This document shows positions 1 to 10,384 of a DNA stretch of 64,000 nucleotides, piece by piece. A program made the position numbers and the translations under genes. Origin of the DNA: Cyclaneusma minus (Eukaryota; Ascomycota; Leotiomycetes; Marthamycetales; Marthamycetaceae). The stretch is taken from NCBI GenBank assembly GCA_037179335.1, contig JAKZHN010000064.1:1-64000 (forward strand), in the 5' to 3' direction. The notes below the pieces were generated by a model, which made no database searches, was not told where the DNA came from, and saw only the letters and a program-made list of their open reading frames with translations. Position 1 is the first letter of the stretch, and every line of letters starts with the position of its first letter.

Positions 1-443
1 GGGGGGATGAGAGACATGGAGGGAATCTTCGAGGATTGCATGTTTTCTATGCAAGAAAGAAACCCCCTCGAGTATCTCAAAGTGCAGTTGATGAGAACCA
101 CCAAGCACCGAGAGAAACAGTCGGCTCCGCAGAGAACCGAGTAGCGCTCGAGAGATGAACCATTCTCCGCTGGAGCTGGGATGCCAAGCACTCCTAGTCT
201 TCAACTTCGAATCATCCACTCCTAGCTACTGTGCTCTCGGGAAAAAGCATGCAGCCTAGTATCAAGCCTCTCTGGCTGAGTCTTCGCAAACGCAAATCAA
301 AGTCGCTCAAAGTCCCACAGCGCATCTCAGGCAAAAAAGAAAGGTCGCAAGAAGAAGAGTCAGCCACACCACAGTATCAGAAACGCCAAGCCAATCCCAT
401 ATGAAACACTAAACGCTCTAAGCTTTATCGAAGCTTATAGCTG
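1..443. other. 3' flank of the DnaJ-X fragment, no gene seen
   Basis: No convincing coding frame or RNA gene is visible. The stretch holds a purine-rich opening, an A-rich tract near 330-360 and the 3' flank of the minus-strand gene that ends at 444. Confidence 0.5.
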
Positions 444-1205
444 TTATGCCTTAGGTGTCGGCGGCTCGGCAGTCTCTGAAGACTTGGTTTCAGAAGCTTC
501 ACCGTGCACATGACGGTGCAAGCCAGGAATATGGCTGGTGTGCTTCTCCTTCTTCTCCTTCTTCTTCTCTTTCTTCTCCTTCTTGATAGCGGCGTCGGCG
601 ACGAGCTGTTCGAAGGCCATGTAGTCGCCTTCTTCTTCGGGACTGCGCTTTGCCTATTCGCACAAACACATATGTCAGCCTTCCTTCTTTCACACATGAC
701 ACTGCGAAACCGGCACAATAACAAGGGGGAAGTAAAACAGTACCTTCTGGAAAATCTCTCCGCAAATCACCAAAGCCTGCGCTCTCTCCAGCCTCTTACT
801 CATCGGCACCTTCTTATCACCCAGCACCTCATCACAAACATCCCTCAACACGCCCTGAATCTCAAACTTGCTCCCCCTCCACGCGGCCGTCAGAATCTTT
901 CCCGTCACCCGTCTCTCGTACTCCGACTTCTTCTCATCGGTCCACTCCTCACCGCCCTTCTCCTCCATCTTCGCCATCTCCTCCATCGTCATCTGCGCAT
1001 CAATAGCACTAGAAATAGTGGTCCAAGTTTCCTTTGCCAGCGTTCCCTTGTCCTTGAGTCTTGAGAAGAATCCGCCAATGCCGAGGAATTTCTGCGATTT
1101 CAAAAGGGCCGTGGCCTTTTGCAGGTAGGTGGTGCCGATGGAGCTAGCTAGCTCCAGCATTAAACGCTGGCACGTGACACATGCTCCCCACACGTGGCTC
1201 AACAT
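444..1205 (-). pseudogene. DnaJ-X domain protein, truncated (Caj1/Djp1-like C-terminal part)
   Basis: Two exons are read: 1205-744 and 653-444, with a 90-bp phase-0 intron (GTACTG donor, AATAG acceptor), giving 223 residues. The body matches the X domain found C-terminal to the J domain in Caj1/Djp1-type Hsp40 co-chaperones: TTYLQKATALLKSQKFLG, FFSRLKDKGTLAKETW, AWRGSKFEIQ and RAQALVICGEIFQK are characteristic. The tail is a Lys/Glu run followed by HTSHIPGLHRHVHG. Intact relatives are roughly twice as long and start with a J domain carrying HPD. I see no J domain or HPD in any frame upstream. Similarity stops abruptly near residue 16 beside an 18-bp palindrome. It is therefore read as a 5'-truncated copy; a short functional gene starting at 1205 is less likely. 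Family assignment is firm, gene status is not. Confidence 0.75.
1139..1156. repeat. 18-bp perfect palindrome at the DnaJ-X break point
   Basis: TGGAGCTAGCTAGCTCCA equals its own reverse complement. It lies where DnaJ-X similarity ends, so it may mark a rearrangement junction. Confidence 0.8.
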
Positions 1206-2294
1206 TTCTCCCCCGAATTGACCCAGCTGTAAATGATTGATATGAGAGAAAAGAGTCTAGCTGCGAAGAATTGAGCCAATTTATACTTGTCAGCCGCCAC
1301 CAAGTGTCAGTTTAACACGTGATTCACAGAAGAGCTGTCGGTTTCAGCTGATTAGCGATTCTGCAAGCATTGTGGAGAGCACAGTATAAAACTGTAACGC
1401 ATCTACTACACAAAGGCTGGTTGTCGCGCTTCTTGGAACTCCAAGTGAAAATGGCTATAAGAACATCTACCGATGGAGGATGGCAACGAGCGCAAAATGC
1501 TGCCATCAAAGATGTAAGAACATCCTGTGGCCTTGGAATGCATTGATTTCTCTCTCAGGTGGACAAAACCCTGTGACTGGATGCTATTAGTCTAATGTTT
1601 TTCTGTCACTTTGCTGTCGCGGCTTGTTGCTGCTGCCGCGGCTCAGACGTGACTTGGCAATGAAAAGTCATCGCATGGTTTAGAGGCTAGCAAAGTCATC
1701 TGGAATCCGAGCCATCCAGCTTGCCCCTGATTACTGGGCGATCGCTTGATGCTAACATCATAGTTCCCAATGCAAGATGGCTGTGAGACGGGGTGATCTT
1801 GGAGAAGGAAGAAGTTGAAGAATTTGGGTCTTTTTATAGGTATTCACGTCGCAATCATCAAGCCTGAGTTCTACTTGATGTCAGCTTAGAGAATGTCACG
1901 TGCGTTTCCGGCTGTTTCACTTTGAGCCCTTGGCAAAAAAGATTTCAGCGCGGTTTTCGATATTGTCGGTAGCCTCGTTTCTTGGACCAAAAGCTTGTCC
2001 ATCACATCGAAAAACGACGAGGAGAGGTAGTATCTTTGCTACTAATTTTCATCAGGAATATTCCACCGTAATTGGCAATAGCTTCCACGTGATTCTTTCC
2101 AATTTGCGTGTCTCGCCCACTTCTGTGTTTTCTTTGTCATCACTTTAATTTGTGGGTGTTCTCGAGCTGAGTGTTGTGATAGAACATTTGGCGAACAGTG
2201 TTTCCGCTAATCTGAACAGCTCCGTTCTCGAACAAAGAAGGAACACTGCCATTGTACAAACCAAACAACTCAAGCTCATGGCTGATATCTGAGG
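1206..2294. other. Intergenic, isolated TATA and CACGTG motifs
   Basis: No gene is recognised. CACGTG boxes occur near 1171, 1314, 1897 and 2087. A minus-strand TATA-like block (TATAAAAAG, 1831-1841) sits about 60 bp from the 1897 box, resembling one isolated module of the arrays described elsewhere in the window. Confidence 0.4.
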
Positions 2295-2301
2295 TATAAA
2301 A
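2295..2301 (+). promoter_or_regulatory. TATA box of the 2EXR gene
   Basis: TATAAAA lies 133 bp upstream of the ATG at 2434. It is followed by a C-rich leader with repeated CCCCTTCA words and a good start context (GCTACCATGG). Confidence 0.55.
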
Positions 2302-2433
2302 TCAACTGCAGAACTGCTCAAACTCGATCTTCATCAAACCCCCCAAACCCCTTCAACCCCCCTTCAGCCCCCCTTCAGTAACCCAAACAACCCTCAAAAA
2401 CTCCCCACCCTCAAACCAACTCCCTTCGCTACC

Positions 2434-3300
2434 ATGGATTCCTCTTCTACCCCCAACGAGGCTCCCTCGTTCTCGAGATTCCCCGATCTCCCAGTCGAGG
2501 TGCAGCACATGATCTGGGAACAGGCAGCAGGCAACGAAAACCGCGTGGTCTTCATCGATTCCGTGGCTCCGCGCACGCCTTTCCCCACGTTCATGCAAGC
2601 CAACCAGCAGTCATGGCAGGAGACGCTTCCCCCTCGGGCGAACTCCTCCTGGCAGCTGATCACCACGACCTCTGGTACAAGGTACGCTCTGAACATGGAC
2701 ACTGATATCTTCGTTGCTAACATCTGCCAGGACCCCGCAGAGTCAACTCGCAACGACAATGTCCTTGCCCAGAACGCATCCTTGTACCACCTCTGGCCCG
2801 CTCCCTTCCACTCCGACCCCTCCTTTTCCACTCAACGTCTCAGTGCTATTCAGCGCTTCGCAATCCCTGCTTATGGTGTACATCGCGGTGTTTGGCTCCT
2901 CCGGATGCTGTCCGATGTACCCATGACCAGCTTGCGAGAGCTGATTATCATTGAGTCGGACGACTTTCTTCCCCCATGTAGGACATACTGGACTCGCGCC
3001 GCTGTGTTCCCTCGCGGAGCTCACGAGCAGACTTCTCTGGGAGTGTTTGACAGCCTCCCGGGGTCTCTGGCTGAGCAGTTCCGCCGGCAACAGTACGTGG
3101 GGGAGATGGTTGTCAGGAGTGGGGATGCCGAGTCTCAGGAACCTCCCACGCAACAAGCTGTCACGCTTCGGCTGATGCGGTTTGATGCCACTGGGAGGTA
3201 CCTGGAGCAGAGCACTAGGGTGAATGATGATGGTGAGACTATTCCGGCAATAGTCGAGCTAGTCATCGACATCCCTGGTGCGCTGGACTGGGGGGAGTGA
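2434..3300 (+). CDS. 2EXR-type (F-box-like) hypothetical protein
   Basis: Single uninterrupted exon of 288 residues. Residues about 12-30 (FSRFPDLPVEVQHMIWEQA) fit the 2EXR motif, an F-box-like fold greatly expanded in filamentous ascomycetes. The rest is unrecognised, with an aromatic-rich middle (HLWPAPFH, GVHRGVWLLRML) and a polar C-terminus. There is no signal peptide or membrane segment. The start is chosen for its ACCATGG context, the TATA box 133 bp upstream and the position of the motif near the N-terminus. By analogy with other 2EXR proteins it may adapt a protein partner, but no biochemical role is established for this type. The family call rests on one motif. Confidence 0.8.
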   Translation: MDSSSTPNEAPSFSRFPDLPVEVQHMIWEQAAGNENRVVFIDSVAPRTPFPTFMQANQQSWQETLPPRANSSWQLITTTSGTRYALNMDTDIFVANICQDPAESTRNDNVLAQNASLYHLWPAPFHSDPSFSTQRLSAIQRFAIPAYGVHRGVWLLRMLSDVPMTSLRELIIIESDDFLPPCRTYWTRAAVFPRGAHEQTSLGVFDSLPGSLAEQFRRQQYVGEMVVRSGDAESQEPPTQQAVTLRLMRFDATGRYLEQSTRVNDDGETIPAIVELVIDIPGALDWGE

Positions 3301-4740
3301 GGCTGGAGGCAGGGAAGTGGCTGGACCACGGTGAGATGTGTACGATAAAATGTGTACGATAAGGTGTAAGATACGCTGCTGGGTGGCTAACTGTGATTTG
3401 TGTAGGAATTAGAGGTTCATCGAGGCGTTGGTACTGCTTCGGGTCTGTTTAAGGTTGGTTCGCAATGGTTAGGGACTCGGAGTCAACCAAGGCGCCGGTG
3501 TTGGGTACTGGGTCTGGGTTTGGGTTTGGGGTTTGGGGTTCTACCAGGTAATGTAACACCACTTTTCAGCCTTTAAAATTGTTCAAAATTTCTGCAAGTT
3601 CCATGATACCAAAAGTGTGCTCAGATGGTTAATTTGAAATGACAAATGCTTAAAGAAACTGGAAAGTGCTTAAGTGTACCCTCTGTACGTGCTTGGCCAT
3701 CTTGTCTGTCAGATCCTCCAGAAGCGCATTTAGAGCTCGCTCATTCGTGTATATAATGCTTACTTTAATCACGCCTTGCTGTCCCCGATTACACCATTGT
3801 CCGCCTTCCGACCAAAACGCCTTCGCTGCCAGGGTATCGTGCGACTTGTTAATATAATAAAAACAGTGAGAGACGAAGGGCGCAATGAGGGCTATTGACG
3901 GTCATCATTGATCTCACGACATTGATATTGTTAGTAGCCCGGGCTAGCAGGGACTTTGATCTTGTCGGGTCCCAGATCTACCCCAATCTGGACAGTTCTT
4001 ACCGGAAGAGCCACGAGTGAGTTTGAGTAATCGGCTGTATACCAAGTTCTTTTGCTAACACCGCTTGATCGTCCTGCCATCAGCCGATGCTTCTACCGTC
4101 ATTCAGCCTCCAATGAAAGCAAACAGAAACACGAGGCATCAACTCAAGCTATACCGCGGCCTGATGGAGACATTAGTTTCCCGAATGAAAAGGCTCTAGG
4201 CAGCTAAACTTGGGACAATCAGGTACACTCAACACTGGCGATCAGACATACTGTCCCATTGACCTGGAACCCAGCTTGGGTTCCTACTATCAACGCAGCC
4301 GCAAAATTTATACCCAGATCTTGACGTGCAGATTCACTCAGACGCAAGCCCCACGTGACTCCACCCAGAATACGCAAGGTAGGCAATCACGTTACTGAAC
4401 GCTGAGGCATTACACCAACCCAACTTCTATCCCTGTGGTATAAAAGGATCTGGTCTTGCAGTGGCATCAAAGACAGAAGTTGTGCCCTGTCAGCTACCAA
4501 CATGCATTGAGGCCTGTTTGAATCTCGGGAGCCTGGTGATGCTGACTCTCGTTCAATATTTGAGGTAGCAATTTCCTAGCTGGTTTTGATTGCATCACGT
4601 GCGGAGAGGTGATAAGGCGGTCGAAATGCTGTCAGCTGATGTCGGGAATACACTTCTCCCGTCCATGAAAGACCTCCTGTTGTGACAACCGAGAGAATGT
4701 GCAGTAGTTGGCCTGCGAACAATGCGGAAAGTCTTGAGTA
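3301..4740. other. Intergenic, G/T-rich tract and one TATA module
   Basis: No gene is recognised. A GGGTTTGGG-like tract lies at 3501-3541. A plus-strand block has CACGTGACT at 4351 and GGTATAAAAGG at 4437-4447, the same combination as in the arrays but on the opposite strand. Confidence 0.4.
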
Positions 4741-6660
4741 AAGCCAACTGGACTCGTATTTATTGCTAAGGCTACGATTTCTGGGGCAATGCTTAGGTCA
4801 GGTTCGCTGAGCTTGCCCACTATCGACCCTACTGGACATGATGTTCTGCTGTCGACTAAAGATGACACCGCCGCAGTTGTATTATCGTCCCCTTTCTCTT
4901 ATTTCGAGACCCGTGGGTGTAGCAAACCGTATTGCCATGTCAGTATCTATCTTGCCTCGAACAAACTGTTGTGCCATGACTGTTCTCTAAGGCCGGGCGC
5001 ACACTTCACAGCATGGGAAAGTTAGCTCATTCATTCTCGGGCTGAAGAAGCAAATTCAGTAGCCCAAGAGCTCCTATTTATAGCTGAGAGTCTCGCGTTT
5101 GTCTTCTGGAGCCCGAAATCCAGACAGAGCTCAGCCAATCTGCTCATCGTTGTCGATTGTCCACCTTGCTGTCGACTAGCGACACCACTGCTGATTTGTA
5201 ACAGCAGAACTCGTTTGTTAAAAGAGGGGGGTTTTCGATAAATCAAAGTACACTGGAAGGTTCCCTTTCTTGCGTACGACGGTTGAGGCAGGGCTCCAGA
5301 TAGTTCTGGACCCAAACTGAACTGGCAGTTCAAACTGCAGTTTGAACTGGTTCAGTTTGGAAAGTCCAAAACTGAACTGGTTTAGTTTGAAGGTCGAACT
5401 AAATTGCCAGTTTACCCTGAATTGGCAGTTTGGGTGTTTTGTTAAGGAATTTGAGTATTTATAGGTTTTTGGGGCTTTAGGAAATTTTCCAGATTTCGGA
5501 ATTATTTTTATCCAAAGATTTTTATCCGGATTAAAGAAAATCCGGATGTTTCAGCCCGGGTAAATAGAAAATCCGGGTTTTTTGAGAAAACTGCAGTTTG
5601 AACTGAACTGCCAGTTTACCCCTGAAACTGCCAGTTTCAGTTCAGTTGAATCCTTGAACTAAACTGCCAGTTCAGTTTTACCCCCAAACTGAACCAGTTC
5701 AAACTATCTGGAGCCCCGGATTGAGGAATCTTGTTTCCTTCAAAACCGAGTTCACGACAATACAATGTTTTTGAGTTCAAAGCTTCAGCTCTAAGAAGCA
5801 AGTTCAATGGACCAAGGGCTTCTATTTATAGTCCAGTCTCGAGTTTGTCTTCTGAGGTCCAAAGTTCATACTTCACACTGTGTCATCGAACATGCCTAAT
5901 CTGAGGAGTAAGATCAGTGGGCTCAGGGCTTGTATTTATAGCTAGCATTTTGACCCCTGATGGCCAAAGATTCAAGCCAGCCAAACTTGCCAACCGTCAA
6001 CCATACATCGCCGAAGACGGGTCTTACCGTCGACTCGAGACACTGCTGCTACATTTGAACTCCCACCAGCATCTCTCCATTCCCATTTCGAGACTCCTTA
6101 ACCGTTGTGATGAATTAAAGTCGAATTAGTCACCATCAAAATCTTGCCACGAACACGGAGTACATGTGTAACGGCCGTTTCTCCAAGAACACGTCCAGAG
6201 TTACTCCATCTTGATGTTTTTTGGTGTGAGTACACAATCTAAAGAGCAATTCCAGGGGCCCAAGACCACATATTTATAGCTAGAATTCTGAATTCTGACC
6301 CTGATGAGTCACGAGCTAGTTCCAAAACCCAGACTCTAGACTAGGATCATCAAATGTGCCCATCACCGTCGCGCGTAGCCAGCTGCTGTCGAGCAGAGAC
6401 GCTACCACCGTTGCGCTTGTGGATGGCATAGTCCTTGCGCGTGGAAGAAGTCGTTGAAAAAGTAGACCACGCTGAAAAGACCTCTTTCCTGCGTTAAAAA
6501 AAATGTAAGGAAGCCGTTTTCTCGCGACGAGGTTTGTTGCACGTCATAGTATGCTTTGTTCGAGATCTCGAGTCTGAGAAGCAAATTCAATGGGTTCAGA
6601 GCTTGTATTTATGGCAGTGGATGTGAAGGCAAAGGGGACGAATCGCAATCACGTGTGCGG
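4740..6660 (-). repeat. Array C: tandem TATA-bearing modules
   Basis: Degenerate repeats each contain a block reading (GCT)ATAAATA on the minus strand, preceded on the plus strand by AAGCAAATTCARTGG-like sequence. TATA positions are about 4757, 5075, 5822, 5931, 6271 and 6605. Steps are 318, 747, 109, 340 and 334 bp; the 747-bp step becomes 309 bp after removing the 430-bp MITE and its 8-bp duplication. CTGCTGTCGA-like boxes occur near 4846, 5167 and 6383. No conserved protein is encoded. The repeats are seen directly; promoter function is inferred. Confidence 0.6.
5289..5718. mobile_element. hAT-like MITE, 430 bp
   Basis: Terminal inverted repeats CAGGGCTCCAGATAGTT (left) and CGGGGCTCCAGATAGTT (right end reversed) match at 16 of 17 positions. 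They are flanked by 8-bp sequences GGTTGAGG (5281-5288) and GATTGAGG (5719-5726), a target-site duplication with one G/A difference. CAGGG-type termini with 8-bp duplications are characteristic of hAT elements. The ends are packed with CAGTTTGAACTG-like subterminal repeats, including a 24-bp perfect palindrome at 5326-5349. No transposase is encoded, so it is non-autonomous. It sits inside array C. Confidence 0.85.
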
Positions 6661-9600
6661 TGACCGTCCCGGCGCTTCAGCAAATTCGGCTGAAGAAGAA
6701 AGGATGTGAGCAGGGGTTTGGGAGCGAAATCGGCACCAATGCGTTCCATTCATTACTCGCCTTCGCCCAGGACCAGCATCTCGACACTTCACCACTCTCA
6801 CCCGCTGTAGTCCCAGAGTCTAACGGAAGTCATACTTATCTACCTTACCCACCTGACCATCTCCCCACAGTCTGCTCCAGTCCCCCGGTTCCTCAAGTCT
6901 CCCTACTACCCTTACCAAAACCATTCCTTCCCGCCAAAGCGAGAGGTGCAGTTCCCCAGTTCCGCTCCAACCCACATCCTCCAAGCCACCTCAGCACGTC
7001 CACCCTCAGGATGCGCCATGGCAACCCCGCCCACAAGTTCCGCACCTCATCCTTCCCGTTCAGTCCACCTCACCAGATCGCCAGAAGTCTAGGAACCAAG
7101 CCCCGAAGGTCTTTTTCCCCGAACCACCCACCCAGTTCAGTCACCCGGCCCATTCCGGCCATTCACTGCAAGTCATGCTAGACGGACCCCCAAGTTAAAG
7201 AGAAAGAACAAGCAGAGACCAGCACGCCCTCACAATCACGCAAAGCCATACTCGGCCCCTCCCCCCCCCCACCCACAGCCCACAAACCTTCCCAAAAAGC
7301 CGAGTGGTATCACACGCACAAGAAACGCGGCTCTTCGGTATCATGTTAGTCGATCTGTCCACTCAGGCAAAACTTACCCGCAAGTGACTCCCCAACAGCC
7401 AAATCTTCCATCGAGCCAAGGCCCCGTAGGCTGTACAACTCCAGCGAGGCTGTGCGTCAACATCAAGATCAATGTGATCAAGCCACAAGGCGCTTAATCC
7501 GATCACACAACGCGCTTGCAGCTTCTACCGGGCTGTGCCATCCGTCAGCCGCCAATTTCTTGTTGCTTTTGTTGCGTTTGGTTTTGCCACCAGAGCGCCT
7601 AAAAGCTTGGGGGCCAAGGGGCGGCAGTAGTAGACGCGCAGCCCGCGAAGCCTTATGTCCTACCTTTGGCATCTGATGACATGCCACTCCTTGGCGTGGG
7701 GGTTGTGGAGAGCCCCGCGCACGCAAGCATTGCCGGATCCTTTCGTCTGGTTAAGATTTCAAAGATAGACGAAGGAGGGCACGCGTTTGGGCTAGGCAAA
7801 AGAGGAACTCTTCGCGGATTTTGGACCCCAGGATCAGAATAGCAAAGTTGGGCCGAGCAGAATGGCCCGGTGGACGTGTGACGGCCCAATTTCTGGCCCA
7901 ACAAGACGACATGGATATTACCAACGACGCAAGATGCGTGAAAACAGCAGATAGGAAAGTAGGAGGAAAACATCTTGAAACGATATGCAGGAACAGAATG
8001 CATGCAGATGAGATACGACAGCCGAGAAGGCAGACCCGCAGATCGACGGCAATGACCCGCCAACCCACGTTGTGCCAGCCTTGTGGCGATTCTGATGTGA
8101 ATCGATAAGCTGCACAACATACCTGGGTACACACCGACGTGGATGACGAATGGTAAGGTGACCAAGCCTGCTCCATCATTCCCAGATGGCCGGCGAACCG
8201 GGCGGGGGGCTAAGGCTGAAACGCAACAGCACTGCATATAGCTCAGTTGATCAGTTGGTTGGAGGTATCTCCGGATATGGGTGACGAAGCCTGCGAAGCA
8301 CGGCTGATGAGTGATGTGTTTCACTTCGATGAGCGGCAAGCAGATGACAGCATGATGCAAGTGTAATACCACCAGAGGTGCATGCGTAAGGTACACTTGA
8401 GTTCTGGCAGGCTGGATGAATCTTGTGCCTGGCAGCAGTGGGTTGGTGGGCTGGTAGACCGGCGGTGGTGGTGTGAAAAATAGCTAGAGCTGAATGGCTG
8501 CATGATGCACGGCACTTGTGACTGGAGGGGCCCATCCTGGCTCATCCAAAGCGGAGTGGAAGTGGCTTCATGACATTCTCCTTTGAGATGCACACCAAGG
8601 CCGGTACTTGCGTGTATCTCGGAATAGGTCATGGTCGCAAATCGCACGGCCATGGAATGGCGCTCGTTTTCGGTACATGGGACCTACGAGACTTGTTCCG
8701 ATTTTCAGGGAACCATCTGATGTCCAACATCATCTCGCGCGCTCGCTCGTGTCTTCATCAGCCACAGTCTCCCAACTGCGGAAAGCTGCCGAAGAACACA
8801 AGATCTGTGTCTCGTTCATCCATGGAAAAACGTGCATCGAATACCCTGAGTAACCGATCGACCGGTTCAACTTGTGTTCGCGGATATGTGCATAGAACAT
8901 GTAACAGAAGAAGACCTGGAGAAACAATGCGCGGCGATGTTCCCAACGGCTCAGCCCGTAAGGATGCGCAGGCGCGCGTATACGATGCGCAGGCGCGGTT
9001 GTGCCTTGTGACCAGCACAACAGCCGCCAACTTTGACGACAAGGCCCAGGCCGTTAGGAGGAAGGAGCCGGTGGGATGAAAGGCAACGAGAATGGAACTG
9101 CGCCAGCGGCCAACGGGAGGATGGCCCGGATAAAGGATTTTGAGATTAGTTTGGGCGATGGTTGATGGTTGATGGTGTTGTGGAAGAACCTTGGAGAGAA
9201 GAGAACCGGCCAAAAATATTTCGAGAGGGTGCTCGTATTTGACGCTTAGCTAAGCGAGCTAGGCACACCATTGGCTGGGCACGTCTGCTGCGACGTCAGA
9301 ACTCGTGGAATTGGCGCTTTTCTCTTGGTATTCCAGGCGAGCAAGATAATTGGAAGACGAGTTCCGAGATCTTAGTGTGTTTCATGGTATTTTTGTTTTT
9401 GTTAGGATTCTGGGGTTTTGCCGATAGTAGTGCTTCGTCGTTGGGGTCCAAATGCTCGATCATGTTCGTGGAGGGAGCCACAGGTCCCTCCATTTCACAT
9501 CCAGTCAATTCTGAAGAGTCGTAGCAAAAAATCATTTGTAATTATCCTGATTTTCCCATGCGCCTAAGAATGCCATCTAATGCTAGTCCGTAGAGTACAT

Positions 9601-9922
9601 GCTGTGCGCAGTTCGCACTATCCCGTACATGGTATCCCGCAAAACCCAACCACCTGCAAAGCCAACAAGTCTATCCCTATGCTGTTGCCGCGGGGCTCTC
9701 TGAATGTCGTAAAAGGTACAATGCATCCCAATTACCCAAGCGCCCGATCCATTGAAATGTTAAGCCACGCTAAGCCAGTTTTCTAAAAGTGCGAGTGCAG
9801 AAGGGCGCAGGGCGTTGGGGGCGGCGGGGCGAGGGCGTCACCCGGGGCGAGAAACTGCCAACCCTGTCCGTCCGCCCTAGGACGAGGAATCGCCCGGCGA
9901 AATGAAGTAAAGTCAAGAGGTT
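6661..9922. other. Gene-poor interval
   Basis: Open frames exist on both strands (for example plus 6660-7181, Pro-rich, and minus 7653-8396, Cys/His-rich), but none shows a recognisable domain or a consistent start. 6780-7200 is C-rich, 7261-7280 is a poly-C tract, and 9800-9860 is G-rich. A near-perfect direct repeat of about 15 bp (GATGCGCAGGCGCG) lies at 8964-8998. No gene is called. Confidence 0.4.
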
Positions 9923-10384
9923 TTAGCGGCGGGAAGACGAGGTGTAGTGCGACGACGACGATTTTGAGTAGCTCGGGTGTGGTGCGCTCCTCTCGGCACG
10001 TCTGGCGTCGTGGTTCTCTACCACCACTCGGCTGCTGGAAGAGGCATAGTAACCGTGTGGGTTGGAGCTGCCTAGGAGTCTGTTAGTTTATGAATGATTT
10101 CGAGGACAGGGAAGTCACATACCGTAAGGGTCTCGAGCGATATGCTGTGATCCACTGGTGGATGCAGAAGAGCCACCGTAGGAGGAGTAGGTAGGCATGG
10201 AGGCGGTTTGTTGGCTGTAATTGGAATAGGCTGATGACCCGTAGGATGAAGAGGTCGATGTGCCGTATGACGAATATGAGGAAGCGGAAGTGTTGGATGA
10301 CCGGCTTGAACCGCGGGTAGAGCTGTAGATAATGGAAGGCGGTTGGCTGAGGTATGAAGGGGAGGAGTTGTTGGTTGGCGGCAT
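9923..10384 (-). CDS. Ser/Tyr-rich small protein
   Basis: Exons 10384-10123 and 10071-9923 are joined over a 51-bp intron with GTATGT donor and CTCCTAG acceptor, giving 136 residues. The N-terminal two thirds is low-complexity Ser/Tyr/Gly (YSSYGTSTSSSYGSS, YSNYSQQTASMPTYSSYGG). After the intron it becomes more complex and basic (SSRVVVENHDARRAERSAPH) and ends in a Ser-rich SSSRR tail. Retention of the intron would stop translation at once after DPYG. Composition suggests a disordered protein of the prion-like type. No signal peptide, membrane segment or family is recognised. The clean intron and the complex sequence beyond it argue for a real gene. Confidence 0.6.

Noticed and set aside
504..1064. 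Plus-strand open frame with a run of leucines
   Set aside because: It is the antisense of the Lys/Glu-rich tail and X domain of the minus-strand DnaJ-X fragment.
3501..3541. Telomere-like GGGTTTGGG tract
   Set aside because: Irregular, short and not TTAGGG, the usual telomere repeat of filamentous ascomycetes.
6660..7181. Pro-rich 173-codon plus-strand frame
   Set aside because: Low-complexity C-rich DNA, no domain, no intron or promoter support.
7653..8396. 247-codon minus-strand frame
   Set aside because: Composition (Cys/His/Leu mixture, no domain) looks like chance; overlapping frames on the other strand are equally open.
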